This document shows, one piece after another, positions 9,212-20,077 of a stretch of 60,134 bases of DNA. Location of the stretch: assembly GCA_029567375.1 (NCBI GenBank), contig JAKQLB010000381.1, positions 1 to 60,134 of the forward strand, read 5' to 3'. Under the pieces are notes generated by a model that made no database searches, was not told the origin of the DNA, and saw nothing but the letters and a program-made list of their open reading frames with translations. Both the position numbers and the translations under genes were made by a program. Within the stretch, counting starts at the first letter, position 1. Each line of letters opens with the position of its first letter. Origin of the DNA: Bacteroidota bacterium (GTDB lineage: Bacteria; Bacteroidota; Bacteroidia; Bacteroidales; UBA932).

Positions 9212-12200
9212 AAGGATTAAGGAGTATATATAAGCGGATTACAGGAGCTGGTAACAGGTATCTGACGGTATTGATGGCGGTTTTGGCCATAGTGTTCGCC
9301 GTCATCTCTTTTGTGGGTAGCACAGGTACATATAATCTCCGCCGAGAAGTGCGCAAAGTACAAAAGCAGGTTCATAATCGGCAGCATATAATTGAAAGAT
9401 ATGCCCACCGTGCTATCAATACACCGGATGACCAGTGGGTGGATCTCAGAGACCTGCCGGAAGATATGGTCATATATAAGTATGTAGCCGATACGCTCCA
9501 ATCTTGGGCCAATCAGTTTCCGATAAGCAATGATGAAGTGGATGCTTATGCTTTTACCTACCGCCTCCACTATCTGAGCAATGCGAACCTTTTCAGTTCT
9601 CCGCTGGCTTATTTGGGGCTTGAGGAGCAGTATGTAAATCTCGGCTCCGCATGGTACATAGTTAATACCTACGTTTCACCTTCCTATCAGACCAAAGTTA
9701 TCACAGGTATTTTGGTGAAAACGGAATATCTGGATGACAAGGGTCTGAAAAACTATTCAAATAAGAAACTTCGTATCGGTGCAGGTTTTGATCCGGTAAG
9801 TGTCAACGTGGATGATGCCGGTGTTGTATATGGTATTGAGGGTTTGCCACTTTTCTCATTGGTTTCCGAGAGCCCTAGTCTTGTCAGGAGTGCAAATCTC
9901 ACTCCGATGTGGATTTCGATGCTTTTTGCGGTGATGGCTCTCTTCCTGTTCCATGTAAAGCAGCGTAGTTGGTTGTCACTTACAATAACGGCTATCGTTC
10001 TTTTGGCGCTTAGGATAGTGGCATTCATTGTAGTTGGTCTCAACGATATGTCAGGAGAAATATTTTCGCCGATATATTATGCGGACAATCGCTTTTTTGA
10101 TTCTCTAGGCAATTTCTTACTCAATAATGTCTTAATCTCCCTCCTGGCTTATGCCGTATTCATAACTCGTCTCCAGATCGTCAAGCGTATCAAACGATCC
10201 GGTAAGAGTGTAAGGAGTGTGCTCTCCGGGGTCGCTGTAGTATTGACCCTCCTTCTGGTGATTTATATCCACATGACGCTTCGTTCACTGGTTATAAACT
10301 CAAATATCGTACTGGAGCCCTTCCGAATTGACGAGCTTTCATGGTATTCCATTTTGGCTTATTTTTCTTCAGCTATGATATTTCTGGGGCTGCTGCTTAT
10401 GCTGCAGCTACTGGTACTGATTTTTCGCAATAGACGGACTTTCTCACTCTTGAGCTGGTTCAATATGACACTCTATGTGTTGGTGATATCTCTATACTGC
10501 GTTACGATGATAGTGATCTATGGTTTCGAAAAGGAATATGAGATAAACCGTGTCAGGACCAATAAACTGGCGATGGAGAGAGACCTGAGCCTTGAACTTC
10601 AGTTGCGTAGCGTTGAGGAGACTATAGCCCATGACCCTATTATTGCATTGTTGATAGCGGTTGACAGGCGCGAAGTGATACGTAGTCGTCTGCTTGAACG
10701 TTACCTCTACCGGAATATTGCACAAAAATATCATATAGAACTGACCGTTTGCTCTCCCAGTGATCTGTTAGATTTGGGTCATGGCAGCGAACTGGTGCAA
10801 TGTTATCCCTTCTATCAGGACCAGATAACGAGGTTCGGAACACCGCTGGCGCCTAATTCGAGATTTTTCTATATTAACAAGTACAATGGTCTGACTTCAT
10901 ATCTTGGCTTGTTTACATTCTTTGATCCGGTGAGTTCGAGAGTTACCCGACTATTTGTGGAAATTGAATCCAAATATTCTTCAGAGTTGGGGGGTCTGCC
11001 GACCATTTTGAGTGGTGACGAGGGCTTTAATGACCTGCAGCTTCCGCGCAATTATTCTTTTGCAAGATACAGCAATGGACGTATTATTACTTACAGAGGA
11101 GACTATGAGTATCCAGTAATCTTTGACGAGAGTTGTCCTGACGGGTATTCAATGCAAATCAAAAAGGGTTATGTCCACTTTATCAACAAGTTTTCATCTG
11201 ATGAAATCACACTTGTGAGCCGTCCCAGTCACAAGTTTTTTTCAAATGTTGTTTCATTTTCATATATAGCCATTTTCTTCGGACTCTTCTTCTCAATAAT
11301 GACATTTTGGGGAAGAGAAAGTAAGCTCTTCTCCCTTCCTAAAAATTCCATCAAGAGAAAGATCACAATTATCATTACTTCAGCGATGATCTTCTCCATT
11401 CTCTTCCTGGGAGTAGCCAGCATCCATTATATCAGCAGATTGAATAGAACCGGCAATGAACGTGAAATGGATGAGAAAATTACCACCGCTCGCAGCGTGC
11501 TGTCAGAGTATTGCAAATATGCAAATGTTTATAGTCAGGTGCAGTCACTTGAGTTTTACAACGCAATGGATGAACTCTCAAAAGTGATCAGAACCGACAT
11601 CAACCTATACGATACTCACGGAGGCCTTATCCGTACTACCCAACCCGATATTTACGAGCAGTTTCTGATGGGCAAACGTATGAACGGCAACGCTTATCAT
11701 GAGATTGCTCACAATAACGCCCTTAAATATACCACCATGGAGGAGGTGGCCGGAATGAAGTATTTCTCGGTCTATGCGCCACTCTTCAATAATCAAGGCT
11801 CCATGGTGGCTATAATCAACCTTCCTTACTTCTCTCGCTCGGCGGATATGTTGAGTGCCTCCTCTTCGATGATTGCTACTATCATCAACATATACCTTGT
11901 ACTGATTATTCTTGCCTTCATAATAAGTGTGTTGCTCTCCAATTCCCTCTCAAGGCCTCTGGTAGAGATCAAGGAGAGAATACAGGGATTGACCACATCA
12001 TCCAATAGAAATAGATATATTTCCTATCACAATAACAGAGATGAGATAGGAGTGCTGGTAAGTGCCTACAATAAGATGGTGGACGACCTCGATCACAGTC
12101 GACAACAACTGGCACAGGCTGAACGTGAGCAGGCCTGGAAAGAGATGGCGCGACAGATTGCGCACGAGATAAAGAATCCTCTCACCCCTATGAAGCTCCG

Positions 12201-12819
12201 TATACAGTATCTGATTAGAATGAAGGAGGAGGGGCGCCCGGGATGGGAAGAGCAGGTAGAGCCTACTCTCAACTCTATTATGGGACAGATAGCCAATCTT
12301 AGCGAAGTGGCGAATGCATTTTCGTCATTTTCAAGATTCTATAACGAAGAGGTAGTGGATGTAAATCTGAATGCGGCTATTTCCGAGCAGGTCTTTTTCT
12401 TTGATACCAATGACGATATTATCATCGAAATCCGCAATAATGTTCCTGACCCTGTGGTCTCCGCCAGGAAACAACAACTCTCCCGTGTTTTTGTCAACAT
12501 CATCCAGAATGCCATTGAATCAATTCAAAATGCACGCGGGACGGGAAATATCCTCATCACAATTGATGCTGTAGAGCATGAAGAAGGAGTTTATTACAAA
12601 GTGGATTTCGAAGATGACGGTCTGGGAGTCGCCGAAGAACATATGGAAAGACTTTTCCATCCCAATTTTACCACTAAAAGCGGAGGTACAGGTCTTGGAC
12701 TCGCTATCTGCCGCAACATTGTGGAGCAATCTCAGGGCACGATATCTTACTCCAGATCATCTTTGGGAGGAGCTTGCTTTACAATACTTCTTCCTGCCAA
12801 AAAATCTATTTCTTTCTGA
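9208..12819 (+). CDS. NtrY-like sensor histidine kinase (1203 aa)
   Basis: A very large membrane kinase starting with GTG inside the end of rlmH. One membrane segment lies near residues 18-40, an outer region follows to about 230, then a block of about six membrane segments to about 435. A second outer region comes next, segments near 675-690 and 715-735, a further sensor region, a segment near 890-910, a HAMP domain, and the kinase core. The phosphorylated histidine is H986 in [15 protein letters not shown], the NtrY/NtrB-type H-box. The N box ([10 protein letters not shown]) and G boxes (DDGLGV, GGTGLGL) are intact. The probable partner is the sigma-54 regulator beyond der. Its 3' end overlaps der by 14 bases. 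Confidence 0.9.
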   Translation: MKGLRSIYKRITGAGNRYLTVLMAVLAIVFAVISFVGSTGTYNLRREVRKVQKQVHNRQHIIERYAHRAINTPDDQWVDLRDLPEDMVIYKYVADTLQSWANQFPISNDEVDAYAFTYRLHYLSNANLFSSPLAYLGLEEQYVNLGSAWYIVNTYVSPSYQTKVITGILVKTEYLDDKGLKNYSNKKLRIGAGFDPVSVNVDDAGVVYGIEGLPLFSLVSESPSLVRSANLTPMWISMLFAVMALFLFHVKQRSWLSLTITAIVLLALRIVAFIVVGLNDMSGEIFSPIYYADNRFFDSLGNFLLNNVLISLLAYAVFITRLQIVKRIKRSGKSVRSVLSGVAVVLTLLLVIYIHMTLRSLVINSNIVLEPFRIDELSWYSILAYFSSAMIFLGLLLMLQLLVLIFRNRRTFSLLSWFNMTLYVLVISLYCVTMIVIYGFEKEYEINRVRTNKLAMERDLSLELQLRSVEETIAHDPIIALLIAVDRREVIRSRLLERYLYRNIAQKYHIELTVCSPSDLLDLGHGSELVQCYPFYQDQITRFGTPLAPNSRFFYINKYNGLTSYLGLFTFFDPVSSRVTRLFVEIESKYSSELGGLPTILSGDEGFNDLQLPRNYSFARYSNGRIITYRGDYEYPVIFDESCPDGYSMQIKKGYVHFINKFSSDEITLVSRPSHKFFSNVVSFSYIAIFFGLFFSIMTFWGRESKLFSLPKNSIKRKITIIITSAMIFSILFLGVASIHYISRLNRTGNEREMDEKITTARSVLSEYCKYANVYSQVQSLEFYNAMDELSKVIRTDINLYDTHGGLIRTTQPDIYEQFLMGKRMNGNAYHEIAHNNALKYTTMEEVAGMKYFSVYAPLFNNQGSMVAIINLPYFSRSADMLSASSSMIATIINIYLVLIILAFIISVLLSNSLSRPLVEIKERIQGLTTSSNRNRYISYHNNRDEIGVLVSAYNKMVDDLDHSRQQLAQAEREQAWKEMARQIAHEIKNPLTPMKLRIQYLIRMKEEGRPGWEEQVEPTLNSIMGQIANLSEVANAFSSFSRFYNEEVVDVNLNAAISEQVFFFDTNDDIIIEIRNNVPDPVVSARKQQLSRVFVNIIQNAIESIQNARGTGNILITIDAVEHEEGVYYKVDFEDDGLGVAEEHMERLFHPNFTTKSGGTGLGLAICRNIVEQSQGTISYSRSSLGGACFTILLPAKKSISF

Positions 12820-14116
12820 GGTAAATCTGAACTGTACAACCGCTAAAATCGAAATGCTCCCTAAGTCTGTTTTCAAGAAATCTTTTATAAGGATCTTTCA
12901 CATATTGAGGCAGATTGCAGAAAAAAGCGAATGAGGGCGACTGCGTAGGTAGCTGGGTCACATATTTTATCCTGATATATTTGCCTTTCCAGGCAGGGGG
13001 AGGATAGTTTTCGATCTCGGGAAGCATCACTTCATTGAGTTCGGAAGTGGGGATTTTCCTAGAATAATTGGAATATACCGTGGCCGCAGCATTAAGTACG
13101 TCTAGTATCCTCTGCTTGTTGATTACGGATGTGAATATAATCGGAACGTCGCTAAATGGAGCAATGCGCTTTTTGATCACTTCGGTAAACTCTTTCATCG
13201 TGTTGTTGCCTTTTTCCACGATATCCCATTTATTGACAACTATTACACAACCCTTCTTGTTGCGGGCGATGAGATTGAAAATGGCCATATCCTGTGCTTC
13301 GATGCCAGTTGAGGCATCAACCATCAGCACACATACGTCGGAATTTTCTATAGCTCTGATGGAACGCATTACCGAATAAAATTCCAGATCCTCTTTGACG
13401 CGGGTCTTCTTACGAAGTCCTGCCGTGTCGATGAGCATGAATTCATGCCCGAATTTGTTATAATAGGTAGAAATAGAGTCGCGTGTTGTGCCGGCAATTG
13501 GAGTTACGATATTACGTTCTTCACCCAGAAAGGCATTGACGAGTGAAGATTTGCCCACATTGGGCTTACCTACTATGGCTATGCGTGGCACATTGGCGTA
13601 GGGATCATCCTTGACGGTGTTTTCTTCGGGAAGCAGTTCCACAATTCTGTCCAGCAGGTCGCCTGTACCACTGCCGTTGGCTGAGGAGATGCACCAGGGA
13701 TCACCTAGTCCGAGAGCGTGAAACTCATGTGCGCCATACATCTTGTCGCCGGTATCAACCTTATTGACGGCAAGTACGACCGGCTTATTACTCCTGCGTA
13801 GCAGACCCGCAATCTCAGCATCAAAGTCGGTAATGCCGGTGCCCACATCCACAACAAAGAGGACTAGATCGCACTCTTCTATGGCAATCATCACCTGTTT
13901 GCGTATTTCGCTTTCGAATACGTCATCGGATTTGGATGTAAATCCTCCTGTATCCACTACTGAAAATTCGTTGCCGCACCATTCACAGGTACCATAATGA
14001 CGGTCACGTGTCACGCCTGCAGTCTCATCAACAATTGCCTGCCTCATGCCTACTAAACGGTTGAAAAGGGTAGATTTCCCTACATTCGGTCTGCCTACTA
14101 TTGCTACCAGATTCAT
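12806..14116 (-). CDS. der: Ribosome biogenesis GTPase Der (EngA)
   Basis: Essential GTPase for assembly of the 50S subunit. The 436-residue protein has two GTPase domains, with [16 protein letters not shown] near the N-terminus and [16 protein letters not shown] near residue 185, and NKVD/NKWD guanine motifs in each. A C-terminal KH-like domain ends in LRKK. It lies between a kinase gene (convergent, 14-base overlap) and the regulator gene 13 bases upstream, on the same strand as the latter. Confidence 0.97.
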   Translation of the reverse strand: MNLVAIVGRPNVGKSTLFNRLVGMRQAIVDETAGVTRDRHYGTCEWCGNEFSVVDTGGFTSKSDDVFESEIRKQVMIAIEECDLVLFVVDVGTGITDFDAEIAGLLRRSNKPVVLAVNKVDTGDKMYGAHEFHALGLGDPWCISSANGSGTGDLLDRIVELLPEENTVKDDPYANVPRIAIVGKPNVGKSSLVNAFLGEERNIVTPIAGTTRDSISTYYNKFGHEFMLIDTAGLRKKTRVKEDLEFYSVMRSIRAIENSDVCVLMVDASTGIEAQDMAIFNLIARNKKGCVIVVNKWDIVEKGNNTMKEFTEVIKKRIAPFSDVPIIFTSVINKQRILDVLNAAATVYSNYSRKIPTSELNEVMLPEIENYPPPAWKGKYIRIKYVTQLPTQSPSFAFFCNLPQYVKDPYKRFLENRLREHFDFSGCTVQIYLRKK

Positions 14117-14129
14117 TTTGATATCTATG

Positions 14130-15290
14130 TTAGATCGCCGGAGTTGCGTATGCTATTATATCCTCTTTGGTGATTTTGGGTCCGCAGAGGATCATAAGAC
14201 GTTCGGTGACATTGCGGAGTTCGCGTATGTTACCTCTCCATGGGAGTTTGTTCAGTTCCTCATAAGCTTCGGGAGTTACTTTTTTGGGAGTGATGCCCAT
14301 TTCCCGGCTTATTTGTTTTATGAAGTGTTCCACCAGAAGGGGAATATCTTCCACGCGTTCTGCAAGCGTGGGTACATGGATCAGGATAACGCTCAGGCGG
14401 TGGTAGAGGTCTTCTCTGAAATTGCCTTTCTCAATCTCCTCGGTGATGTTTTTATTGGTCGCGGCCACAACCCTGACATTGACAGTGATATCCTTGTCAC
14501 TACCGACCCTTGAGATTTTGTTCTCCTGGAGCACTCTTAATACTTTAGCCTGTGCAGCAAGGCTCATATCTCCGATTTCATCCAGGAATAGGGTGCCGCC
14601 ATCGGCCTGTTCAAATTTACCTTTGTGCTGTCTTACCGCAGATGTAAATGCTCCCTTTTCGTGTCCGAAAAGTTCACTTTCGATCAGTTCACTCGGGATG
14701 GCCGCGCAGTTGACCTCAATAAAGGGTGCTGAGGCCCGTGTACTCTTTTCGTGAAGGCGTCTGGCCACAAGTTCTTTACCCGTACCGTTGGATCCGGTTA
14801 TGAGGACTCTGGCCTCTGTTGGGGCTACTCTGTCCACTATATCCTTAATGTGCTTTATGGCTGTCGATTCACCTATGATTTCATATTTTGCGCTGACCTT
14901 CTTCTTTAGAATGGTGGTTTCTTTTACCAGTTGTGTCTTGTCAGTGGCATTTTTTAGGGTTATGAGTATTCTGTTGAGATCGAGTGGCTTTTCGATGAAG
15001 TCGAATGCACCCTTTTTAATGCACTCCACGGCCGTGTCTATAGTGCCATGTCCCGAAATCATAATTATCGAGGATTCGCAACCTTCCCTGGCGAGGGTGT
15101 CAAGCACCTCTATTCCATCCATTCTCGGCATTTTGATATCACAGAATATGGCATCGTAGTTACCGCTGAGAGCTGCCTCCACACCTTCTTTGCCATCACA
15201 GGCCAACGCCACTGTGTGATTGTCCATTTCCAGGATATCTTTCAGAGCATTGCGGATACTGCGTTCGTCATCAATAATCAGGATTTTCAT
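14130..15290 (-). CDS. Sigma-54 activator (receiver + AAA+), lacking the DNA-binding domain
   Basis: NtrC-family response regulator of 386 residues. The receiver domain has the acceptor D51 in [12 protein letters not shown]. The AAA+ domain has Walker A GSNGTGKE, Walker B LFLDEIGD and the sigma-54 contact loop, here GAFTSA instead of the usual GAFTGA. The protein stops about 20 residues after [15 protein letters not shown], so the Fis-type helix-turn-helix found at the C-terminus of most family members is missing. It would have to act without a specific enhancer or through a partner. Likely cognate kinase: the NtrY-like protein on the other side of der. Confidence 0.93.
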   Translation of the reverse strand: MKILIIDDERSIRNALKDILEMDNHTVALACDGKEGVEAALSGNYDAIFCDIKMPRMDGIEVLDTLAREGCESSIIMISGHGTIDTAVECIKKGAFDFIEKPLDLNRILITLKNATDKTQLVKETTILKKKVSAKYEIIGESTAIKHIKDIVDRVAPTEARVLITGSNGTGKELVARRLHEKSTRASAPFIEVNCAAIPSELIESELFGHEKGAFTSAVRQHKGKFEQADGGTLFLDEIGDMSLAAQAKVLRVLQENKISRVGSDKDITVNVRVVAATNKNITEEIEKGNFREDLYHRLSVILIHVPTLAERVEDIPLLVEHFIKQISREMGITPKKVTPEAYEELNKLPWRGNIRELRNVTERLMILCGPKITKEDIIAYATPAI

Positions 15291-15338
15291 GAGCGGTTAT
15301 ATATTTGTTGTAAAGGACAAAGATAGAGTTTTTTTGTC

Positions 15339-15346
15339 TATTTTTG
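15339..15346 (+). promoter_or_regulatory. -7 box upstream of cmk
   Basis: TATTTTTG, a full match to TAnnTTTG, ends 26 bases before the cmk ATG in the divergent gap between the regulator and cmk. No TTTG is found at the ideal distance upstream. Confidence 0.3.
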
Positions 15347-15372
15347 TGTTTTAACACCAAATAGAGAGAGAT

Positions 15373-16062
15373 ATGATTATTGCAATAGACGGCTATTCTT
15401 CAACTGGCAAAAGTACATTTGCTAAGCTAATAGCAGCACGTTTGGGGTTGATTTACCTCGATTCCGGCGCTATTTACCGTGCGGTTACCCTTTTCGCTCT
15501 TCAGCACGGCTATATTAAGGACAATGTAATAGATACTCCCTCTCTAGAGCAAGATCTTGTTGCAGGTAAAGTAGAGATTTCCTATAACAGGGATAATCCT
15601 GAGGGTAGGGCTGAGATCTGTCTCAACGGAGTGAATGTCGAGTCGCGCATACGCCTGCTGGATGTTTCCAATAGTGTAAGTCCGATAGCAACACTTCCAT
15701 TCGTCCGTAATTTTGTGGACTCACTCCTTCGTGGCTATGGTCCTATGGGAGTGGTGATGGATGGTCGCGACATCGGCACTGCAGTTTTTCCGGAGGCGGA
15801 CCTGAAGATTTTTATGGTGGCTGATGCTAAAATCAGGGCGCAGAGACGTGTTGATCAGTTGGTGGCCAAAGGTGAGAAGGCTGATTTCGATGAGATTTAC
15901 CGCAATGTGCTTGAGAGGGATTATATTGATTCGCATCGTGAAATGAATCCCCTGCGTCAGGCTGAGGATGCGGTAGTACTTGATAACAGCTATATCTCGG
16001 TGAGCCAGCAGATGATATGGCTGGGTTGGGTGCTCAAGGCCAAGTTTGATATGGATTTTTGA
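15373..16062 (+). CDS. cmk: Cytidylate kinase
   Basis: Cytosolic enzyme converting CMP and dCMP to the diphosphates. The 229-residue protein begins IIAIDGYSSTGKSTFAKLIA (P-loop) and has LIYLDSGAIYRAVT, VMDGRDIGTAVFPEADLKIF and RDYIDSHREMNPLRQAEDAV, all typical. The TGA stop shares a base with the ATG of ispH (TGATG), so the two are translationally coupled. Confidence 0.96.
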   Translation: MIIAIDGYSSTGKSTFAKLIAARLGLIYLDSGAIYRAVTLFALQHGYIKDNVIDTPSLEQDLVAGKVEISYNRDNPEGRAEICLNGVNVESRIRLLDVSNSVSPIATLPFVRNFVDSLLRGYGPMGVVMDGRDIGTAVFPEADLKIFMVADAKIRAQRRVDQLVAKGEKADFDEIYRNVLERDYIDSHREMNPLRQAEDAVVLDNSYISVSQQMIWLGWVLKAKFDMDF

Positions 16063-16922
16063 TGAATGTTAAACTGGAAATAGATTCATCTTCCGGTTTT
16101 TGTCCAGGAGTGGTAAAAGCGGTTCGGCAGGCTGAAAAATACCTTGCCCTTCATAATACTCTCTACTCTTTGGGCCCCATTGTGCACAATTCACTCGAAA
16201 TAGATCGGCTCAAGTCCAAGGGGCTGCGCATTGTGGATATTGATTCCATGGATAGCATCTCCGGCAGTGTACTTTTGATTAGAGCTCATGGTGAGCCCCC
16301 TTCCACTTATGCAAAGGCTGATGCAATGGGAATTGCTCTGATTGACTGCACCTGTCCGGTAGTGCTTCGTCTTCAACAGGAGGTGCGCAAGGCTTTTCTC
16401 CGTATGAAGAGTGTAGGTGGTACGGTGGTAATCTTTGGTAAACATGGACACGCTGAAGTCAATGGACTTGTTGGGCAGACCGAAGGTTGTGCGGTGGTTA
16501 TAGGCAGTACTGACGATGTTTTCGAAGTGGATTTTTCCATGCCGATAGAGCTCTTCTCACAGACCACACAGGACCCTTTGGAGTATGAAACTATAGTGGA
16601 AATTATGAGGTCCAAGGGAAAGGATGTAACGGTGCATAATACCATTTGTGCACAGGTGAGTACAAGACACGAGTCTCTTGTGAACTTTGCGCGGAGTCAC
16701 TCGATGATACTCTTCATCAGCGGCAGGGAGAGTTCCAACGGTAAAGTGCTGTTTGACCTTTGCAAAAGTGTCAATCCCCGTTCCTGGTGGATTGAGGAGG
16801 CTTCACAGGTGGACCCTGCTTGGATTAGCGATGGTGATAGCATTGGCATTTGCGGCGCTACTTCCACTCCTGCGTGGCAATTGGAGGAGGCAATGGAATG
16901 CCTTTCTTCCATATTGAAATAA
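16062..16922 (+). CDS. ispH: 4-hydroxy-3-methylbut-2-enyl diphosphate reductase
   Basis: Iron-sulfur enzyme of the last step of the MEP isoprenoid pathway, giving IPP and DMAPP. Of 286 residues. The three cluster cysteines are C14 (SGFCPGV), C98 (DCTCPVV) and the Cys in NTICAQVSTRH; RAHGEPP and FGKHGHAEVNGL are also typical. ATG at 16062 is preferred over a TTG three bases earlier because it gives the usual MNVKLEID start and overlaps the cmk stop. Confidence 0.95.
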   Translation: MNVKLEIDSSSGFCPGVVKAVRQAEKYLALHNTLYSLGPIVHNSLEIDRLKSKGLRIVDIDSMDSISGSVLLIRAHGEPPSTYAKADAMGIALIDCTCPVVLRLQQEVRKAFLRMKSVGGTVVIFGKHGHAEVNGLVGQTEGCAVVIGSTDDVFEVDFSMPIELFSQTTQDPLEYETIVEIMRSKGKDVTVHNTICAQVSTRHESLVNFARSHSMILFISGRESSNGKVLFDLCKSVNPRSWWIEEASQVDPAWISDGDSIGICGATSTPAWQLEEAMECLSSILK

Positions 16923-16928
16923 ATTCAG

Positions 16929-16936
16929 TATATTTG
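16929..16936 (+). promoter_or_regulatory. -7 box upstream of efp
   Basis: TATATTTG matches TAnnTTTG and lies 45 bases before the efp ATG; a TTTC at 16903-16906 is the only -33 candidate, with 22-base spacing. Confidence 0.4.
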
Positions 16937-16981
16937 TAAGTTGAATTTTTCGGGACAATTATCAAATTATATATACTTTTT

Positions 16982-17548
16982 ATGGCAACAACAGCAGATT
17001 TTAAGAACGGACTCTATTTGAATTTTAACGGAAAACCCTGCTCTATAGTATGGTTCCAGCATGTGAAACCAGGCAAAGGTCCCGCTTTTGTAAAATCCAA
17101 ACTACGCAACCTTGAGAATGGACGTATTCTCGAGAATACCTTTACTGCAGGAGAAAAAATTGATACTATTACAGTTGAGCATCGCACTTACCAGTTCCTA
17201 TATTCTGATGAGGATGGATTCCATTTCATGAACACTGAGACTTATGATCAGGTACACCTCGAGAAGGATATGGTTGAAAACAATGACCTTATGAAGGATG
17301 GACAGACTGTGCAAATGGTATATTGGGCTGACGAAGATAGGTATCTTACCTGTGAGCTTCCTACTTATGTTGAGCTTGAGGTTACCTATACCGAACCCGC
17401 AGTTAAGGGTGACACCGCTTCCACAAATGCACTGAAGGCTGCCACTCTTGAGACAGGTGCAGAAATAATGGTTCCTCTTTTCATCAACCAGGGCGATCGC
17501 ATCAGAGTAAATACAACTGACAGATCATACGGCGAAAGAGTGAGATAG
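16982..17548 (+). CDS. efp: Elongation factor P
   Basis: Ribosome-binding factor that relieves stalling at polyproline. The 188-residue protein has the three-domain EF-P layout; the loop that reaches the peptidyl-transferase centre is PGKGPAF with Lys32 at its tip. The C-terminal signature is GDRIRVNTTDRSYGERV. No genes for the EpmA/B modification of this lysine are in the window. Confidence 0.96.
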   Translation: MATTADFKNGLYLNFNGKPCSIVWFQHVKPGKGPAFVKSKLRNLENGRILENTFTAGEKIDTITVEHRTYQFLYSDEDGFHFMNTETYDQVHLEKDMVENNDLMKDGQTVQMVYWADEDRYLTCELPTYVELEVTYTEPAVKGDTASTNALKAATLETGAEIMVPLFINQGDRIRVNTTDRSYGERVR

Positions 17549-17585
17549 TCCTTTTTTATGAGTTAACCTTTTAGACATATAGGCT

Positions 17586-18941
17586 ATGCGTAAACTATTC
17601 CTAATACTAATGTCCATATCCGTGGTATGCGGGTGTGGACGTTTTTCTTCTTCAGATCCTTCGATCAATATTTCAGAAGAGGAAAGAGAGGCGAGAATCG
17701 CCATTGATTTTTCCCGCGACAGCAGTTACATTGTCAATTATCTGAAACTCTATTACCCGGAGTTGACAGCGGAGCAGGTTGCCGCATGGGAGGCTACTAA
17801 TGTCCTTGAGAGTAGATTTATCGATGGGCAAAAGCGTTATTTCCGCAATGCGGGACGAAATCTCTTCCGTATCGACAAGGAGGCAAAAAAAGTATTTGAA
17901 CAGGTTGAAGGAGTACAGGTGGATCAGCTTCACATCTTCCTTGATGGCTACAATAAAGAGGTAATCAAGGCCATAAGAGAGCAGAAGAAAAGTCTTGTCA
18001 TGCCAGTTACTATGACCATCAAGTACACTTTGACTGTAAAACCCGATGTTGTGCCTGACAGCACGGTGCTTCGTGCCTGGATGCCTTATCCTCGCGAAGA
18101 CCAGAACAGTGTCAAGGATATACGCCTGATTTCCACCTCAGAGCCGAAATACAAGATCTCTTCTGACAAATACGTCCACAAGAGCATCTATATGGAGAAA
18201 ATTGCGGTTGCCGGACAGCCGACTGTTTTCTCATACGAACTCTCTTTCAAGTGTTACAACGAGTGGTATGACTTCAATCCGGAGGATATAAAACCATATG
18301 ATACAGGAAGTCGACTATACAAGGAATACACCGCAGAAAAGGCTACCCATGTCATTTTCACTGACCGTATAAAGAAGATAACCGACTCTATCGTAGGTAC
18401 GGAAACCAATCCTTACATTAAGGTTAAGAAGATCTATCGCTGGATTGCCGACAACTACCCCTGGGCCAGCGCGCGCGAGTATTCCACTATAGAGAATATT
18501 CCCGAGTATGTGCTTGACAACAATCATGGTGATTGCGGACAAGTGGGCTTGCTTTTGATTACTATGGCGCGCTATGCCGGTGTGCCGGCAAGATGGCAGA
18601 GCGGCTGGATGCTTCATCCGAATAGCGTCAATATGCACGATTGGCTTGAGGTATATTATGAGGGTATCGGATGGGTGCCCACCGACCAGTCATTCGGACG
18701 CGGACGCTATAATGTTAAGGATAATGATGACGAATATCACTTCTATACAAAGGGTCTGGATGCTTACCGCTGGATTGTGAACAGTGACTATTCAGGTGAG
18801 TTTTCTCCCGCCAAGAAGTTCATCCGCAGCGAGACCGTGGATTTCCAGCGCGGCGAAGTTGAGTGGGAGGGAGGCAATCTCTATTTCGACAAATGGAGCG
18901 GCTGGATTTCGGATATTCAGTATAGTTACGAGGAGAAGTAG
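17586..18941 (+). CDS. Transglutaminase-like lipoprotein
   Basis: A 451-residue lipoprotein (signal peptide with SVVCGC, lipidated Cys near residue 17). The second half has a transglutaminase-like cysteine-protease core: Cys in NNHGDCGQVGLLLI, His in NSVNMHDWLEVYY and Asp in GWVPTDQSFG, in the usual order. The N-terminal half (about 20-150) is rich in charged helices and not recognised. Proteins of this type in the phylum are probably peptidases or cross-link hydrolases in the envelope. A strong terminator follows. Confidence 0.88.
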   Translation: MRKLFLILMSISVVCGCGRFSSSDPSINISEEEREARIAIDFSRDSSYIVNYLKLYYPELTAEQVAAWEATNVLESRFIDGQKRYFRNAGRNLFRIDKEAKKVFEQVEGVQVDQLHIFLDGYNKEVIKAIREQKKSLVMPVTMTIKYTLTVKPDVVPDSTVLRAWMPYPREDQNSVKDIRLISTSEPKYKISSDKYVHKSIYMEKIAVAGQPTVFSYELSFKCYNEWYDFNPEDIKPYDTGSRLYKEYTAEKATHVIFTDRIKKITDSIVGTETNPYIKVKKIYRWIADNYPWASAREYSTIENIPEYVLDNNHGDCGQVGLLLITMARYAGVPARWQSGWMLHPNSVNMHDWLEVYYEGIGWVPTDQSFGRGRYNVKDNDDEYHFYTKGLDAYRWIVNSDYSGEFSPAKKFIRSETVDFQRGEVEWEGGNLYFDKWSGWISDIQYSYEEK

Positions 18942-18969
18942 GGATTGTTTGGTTATACTTTTGATATAG

Positions 18970-19005
18970 ATGACGCGATTAACTCTGTTATTCGCGTCAT
19001 TTTTT
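18970..19005 (+). terminator. Rho-independent terminator
   Basis: ATGACGCGA (18970-18978) pairs with TCGCGTCAT (18992-19000), followed by TTTTT. It separates the core genes from the AT-rich accessory region that starts here. Confidence 0.85.
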
Positions 19006-19049
19006 GAGGGGAATAGGGGGAATTGCGTCAGTTGGCTTGCAAAAATGAA

Positions 19050-19113
19050 TATTATCACTATTTTTGCATTATTATCATTACATGTGATAATAGAGCAAAA
19101 TTATGAGATAATA
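19050..19113 (+). promoter_or_regulatory. Nested operator and promoter of the toxin-antitoxin operon
   Basis: Four related half-sites are arranged symmetrically about position 19081: TATTATCAC (19050-19058), TATTATCA (19070-19077), TGATAATA (19085-19092) and AGATAATA (19106-19113). The inner pair forms a perfect 8-bp inverted repeat spanning 23 bp; the outer pair is 20-21 bases further out, about two helical turns. A -7 box TATTTTTG (19059-19066) lies between the two left half-sites, with TTGC at 19037-19040 as a poor -33. This suits negative autoregulation by the first gene's product. AbiEi antitoxins are known to bind inverted repeats in their own promoter. Confidence 0.6.
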
Positions 19114-19120
19114 GCTGATT

Positions 19121-20077
19121 ATGAGTAATATGATTTCAATATTAGGTATTCAAAAAGAGTTGATTCCTATAAAAAAAGAAAAGCTGCGTGGCCTTAGTGC
19201 TGATTTAATTTTGAGGTTTTCATTTTATACTATGGACTTTAATAATCAAATTTTGTGTGTCATAAAGGCCAAAAACGCACTTGATTACATTACCCCAAGG
19301 ATTTATAAGAAGATTGCTCGACAGGTAGAGACTGTTATGAATATACCTGTTGTTTTCCTTTTAGATTCGCCGGCCTATTATGAACGTACACGCCTAATTA
19401 ATCAAGAGGTTTATTTTATTGTTTCGGATAAATATGCTTTCCTGCCTACTTTAATCGTGAATGTTCAAGCTAAAAAACAAGATAAGAAACCAAGGAGATT
19501 AACACCTGCAGCGCAATATCTATTGCTATATCATCTTTTAGAAAGTAATAGCGACAATGGATTTACGATTAAGATGTTGGAAGGAATAGTTCCTTTCAAT
19601 TATTTGACATTGGCACGTGCAGTCACAAATCTTGAAAAGTGCCAATTATGTGACTCTGAAATTCAAAGTGATACAAGAATTAAATTGATTCGCTTTAAGG
19701 GTTCAAAGCGTGATTTATGGACAAAAGCTCAAAGTTATTTGTTGCCACCTGTAAAGAAAGTGTTATATTGTGACGAAATGCCTGAAGTTAATTTCGCTAT
19801 AAGTGGGGTAAATGCCTTGTCACACTATTCTCACTTAAAGCCTGAAAAATATGGAACAATGGCAGTTTGGGACAGGCACTTTAACCAGACGGATGGTGAG
19901 TATAACGAAATAGAGGGTTTGTATAGAGTCGAGGTGTGGAAATACCCGGTTACAATACCCTATCAAATGAATGGTGGAATAGTTGATAAACTTTCGTTGT
20001 ACCTCTCTATGAAGGATGATCCGGATCCACGAATTGAAAAAGAATTGGAAATAATGATGGAGGAGTTGAAATGGTAA
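19121..20077 (+). CDS. Putative AbiEi-like antitoxin / winged-helix regulator
   Basis: A 318-residue soluble protein without clear motifs. Residues about 125-175 (RLTPAAQYLLLYHLLES to VTNLEKCQLC) look like a winged helix-turn-helix. The rest is mixed alpha/beta and not recognised. Its gene overlaps the next, an AbiEii-like nucleotidyltransferase, by 7 bases, and its promoter carries a palindromic operator. The antitoxin assignment rests on this context, not on a recognised domain. Alternatively it is an unrelated DNA-binding protein. The AT-rich composition differs from the flanking housekeeping genes. Confidence 0.6.
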   Translation: MSNMISILGIQKELIPIKKEKLRGLSADLILRFSFYTMDFNNQILCVIKAKNALDYITPRIYKKIARQVETVMNIPVVFLLDSPAYYERTRLINQEVYFIVSDKYAFLPTLIVNVQAKKQDKKPRRLTPAAQYLLLYHLLESNSDNGFTIKMLEGIVPFNYLTLARAVTNLEKCQLCDSEIQSDTRIKLIRFKGSKRDLWTKAQSYLLPPVKKVLYCDEMPEVNFAISGVNALSHYSHLKPEKYGTMAVWDRHFNQTDGEYNEIEGLYRVEVWKYPVTIPYQMNGGIVDKLSLYLSMKDDPDPRIEKELEIMMEELKW

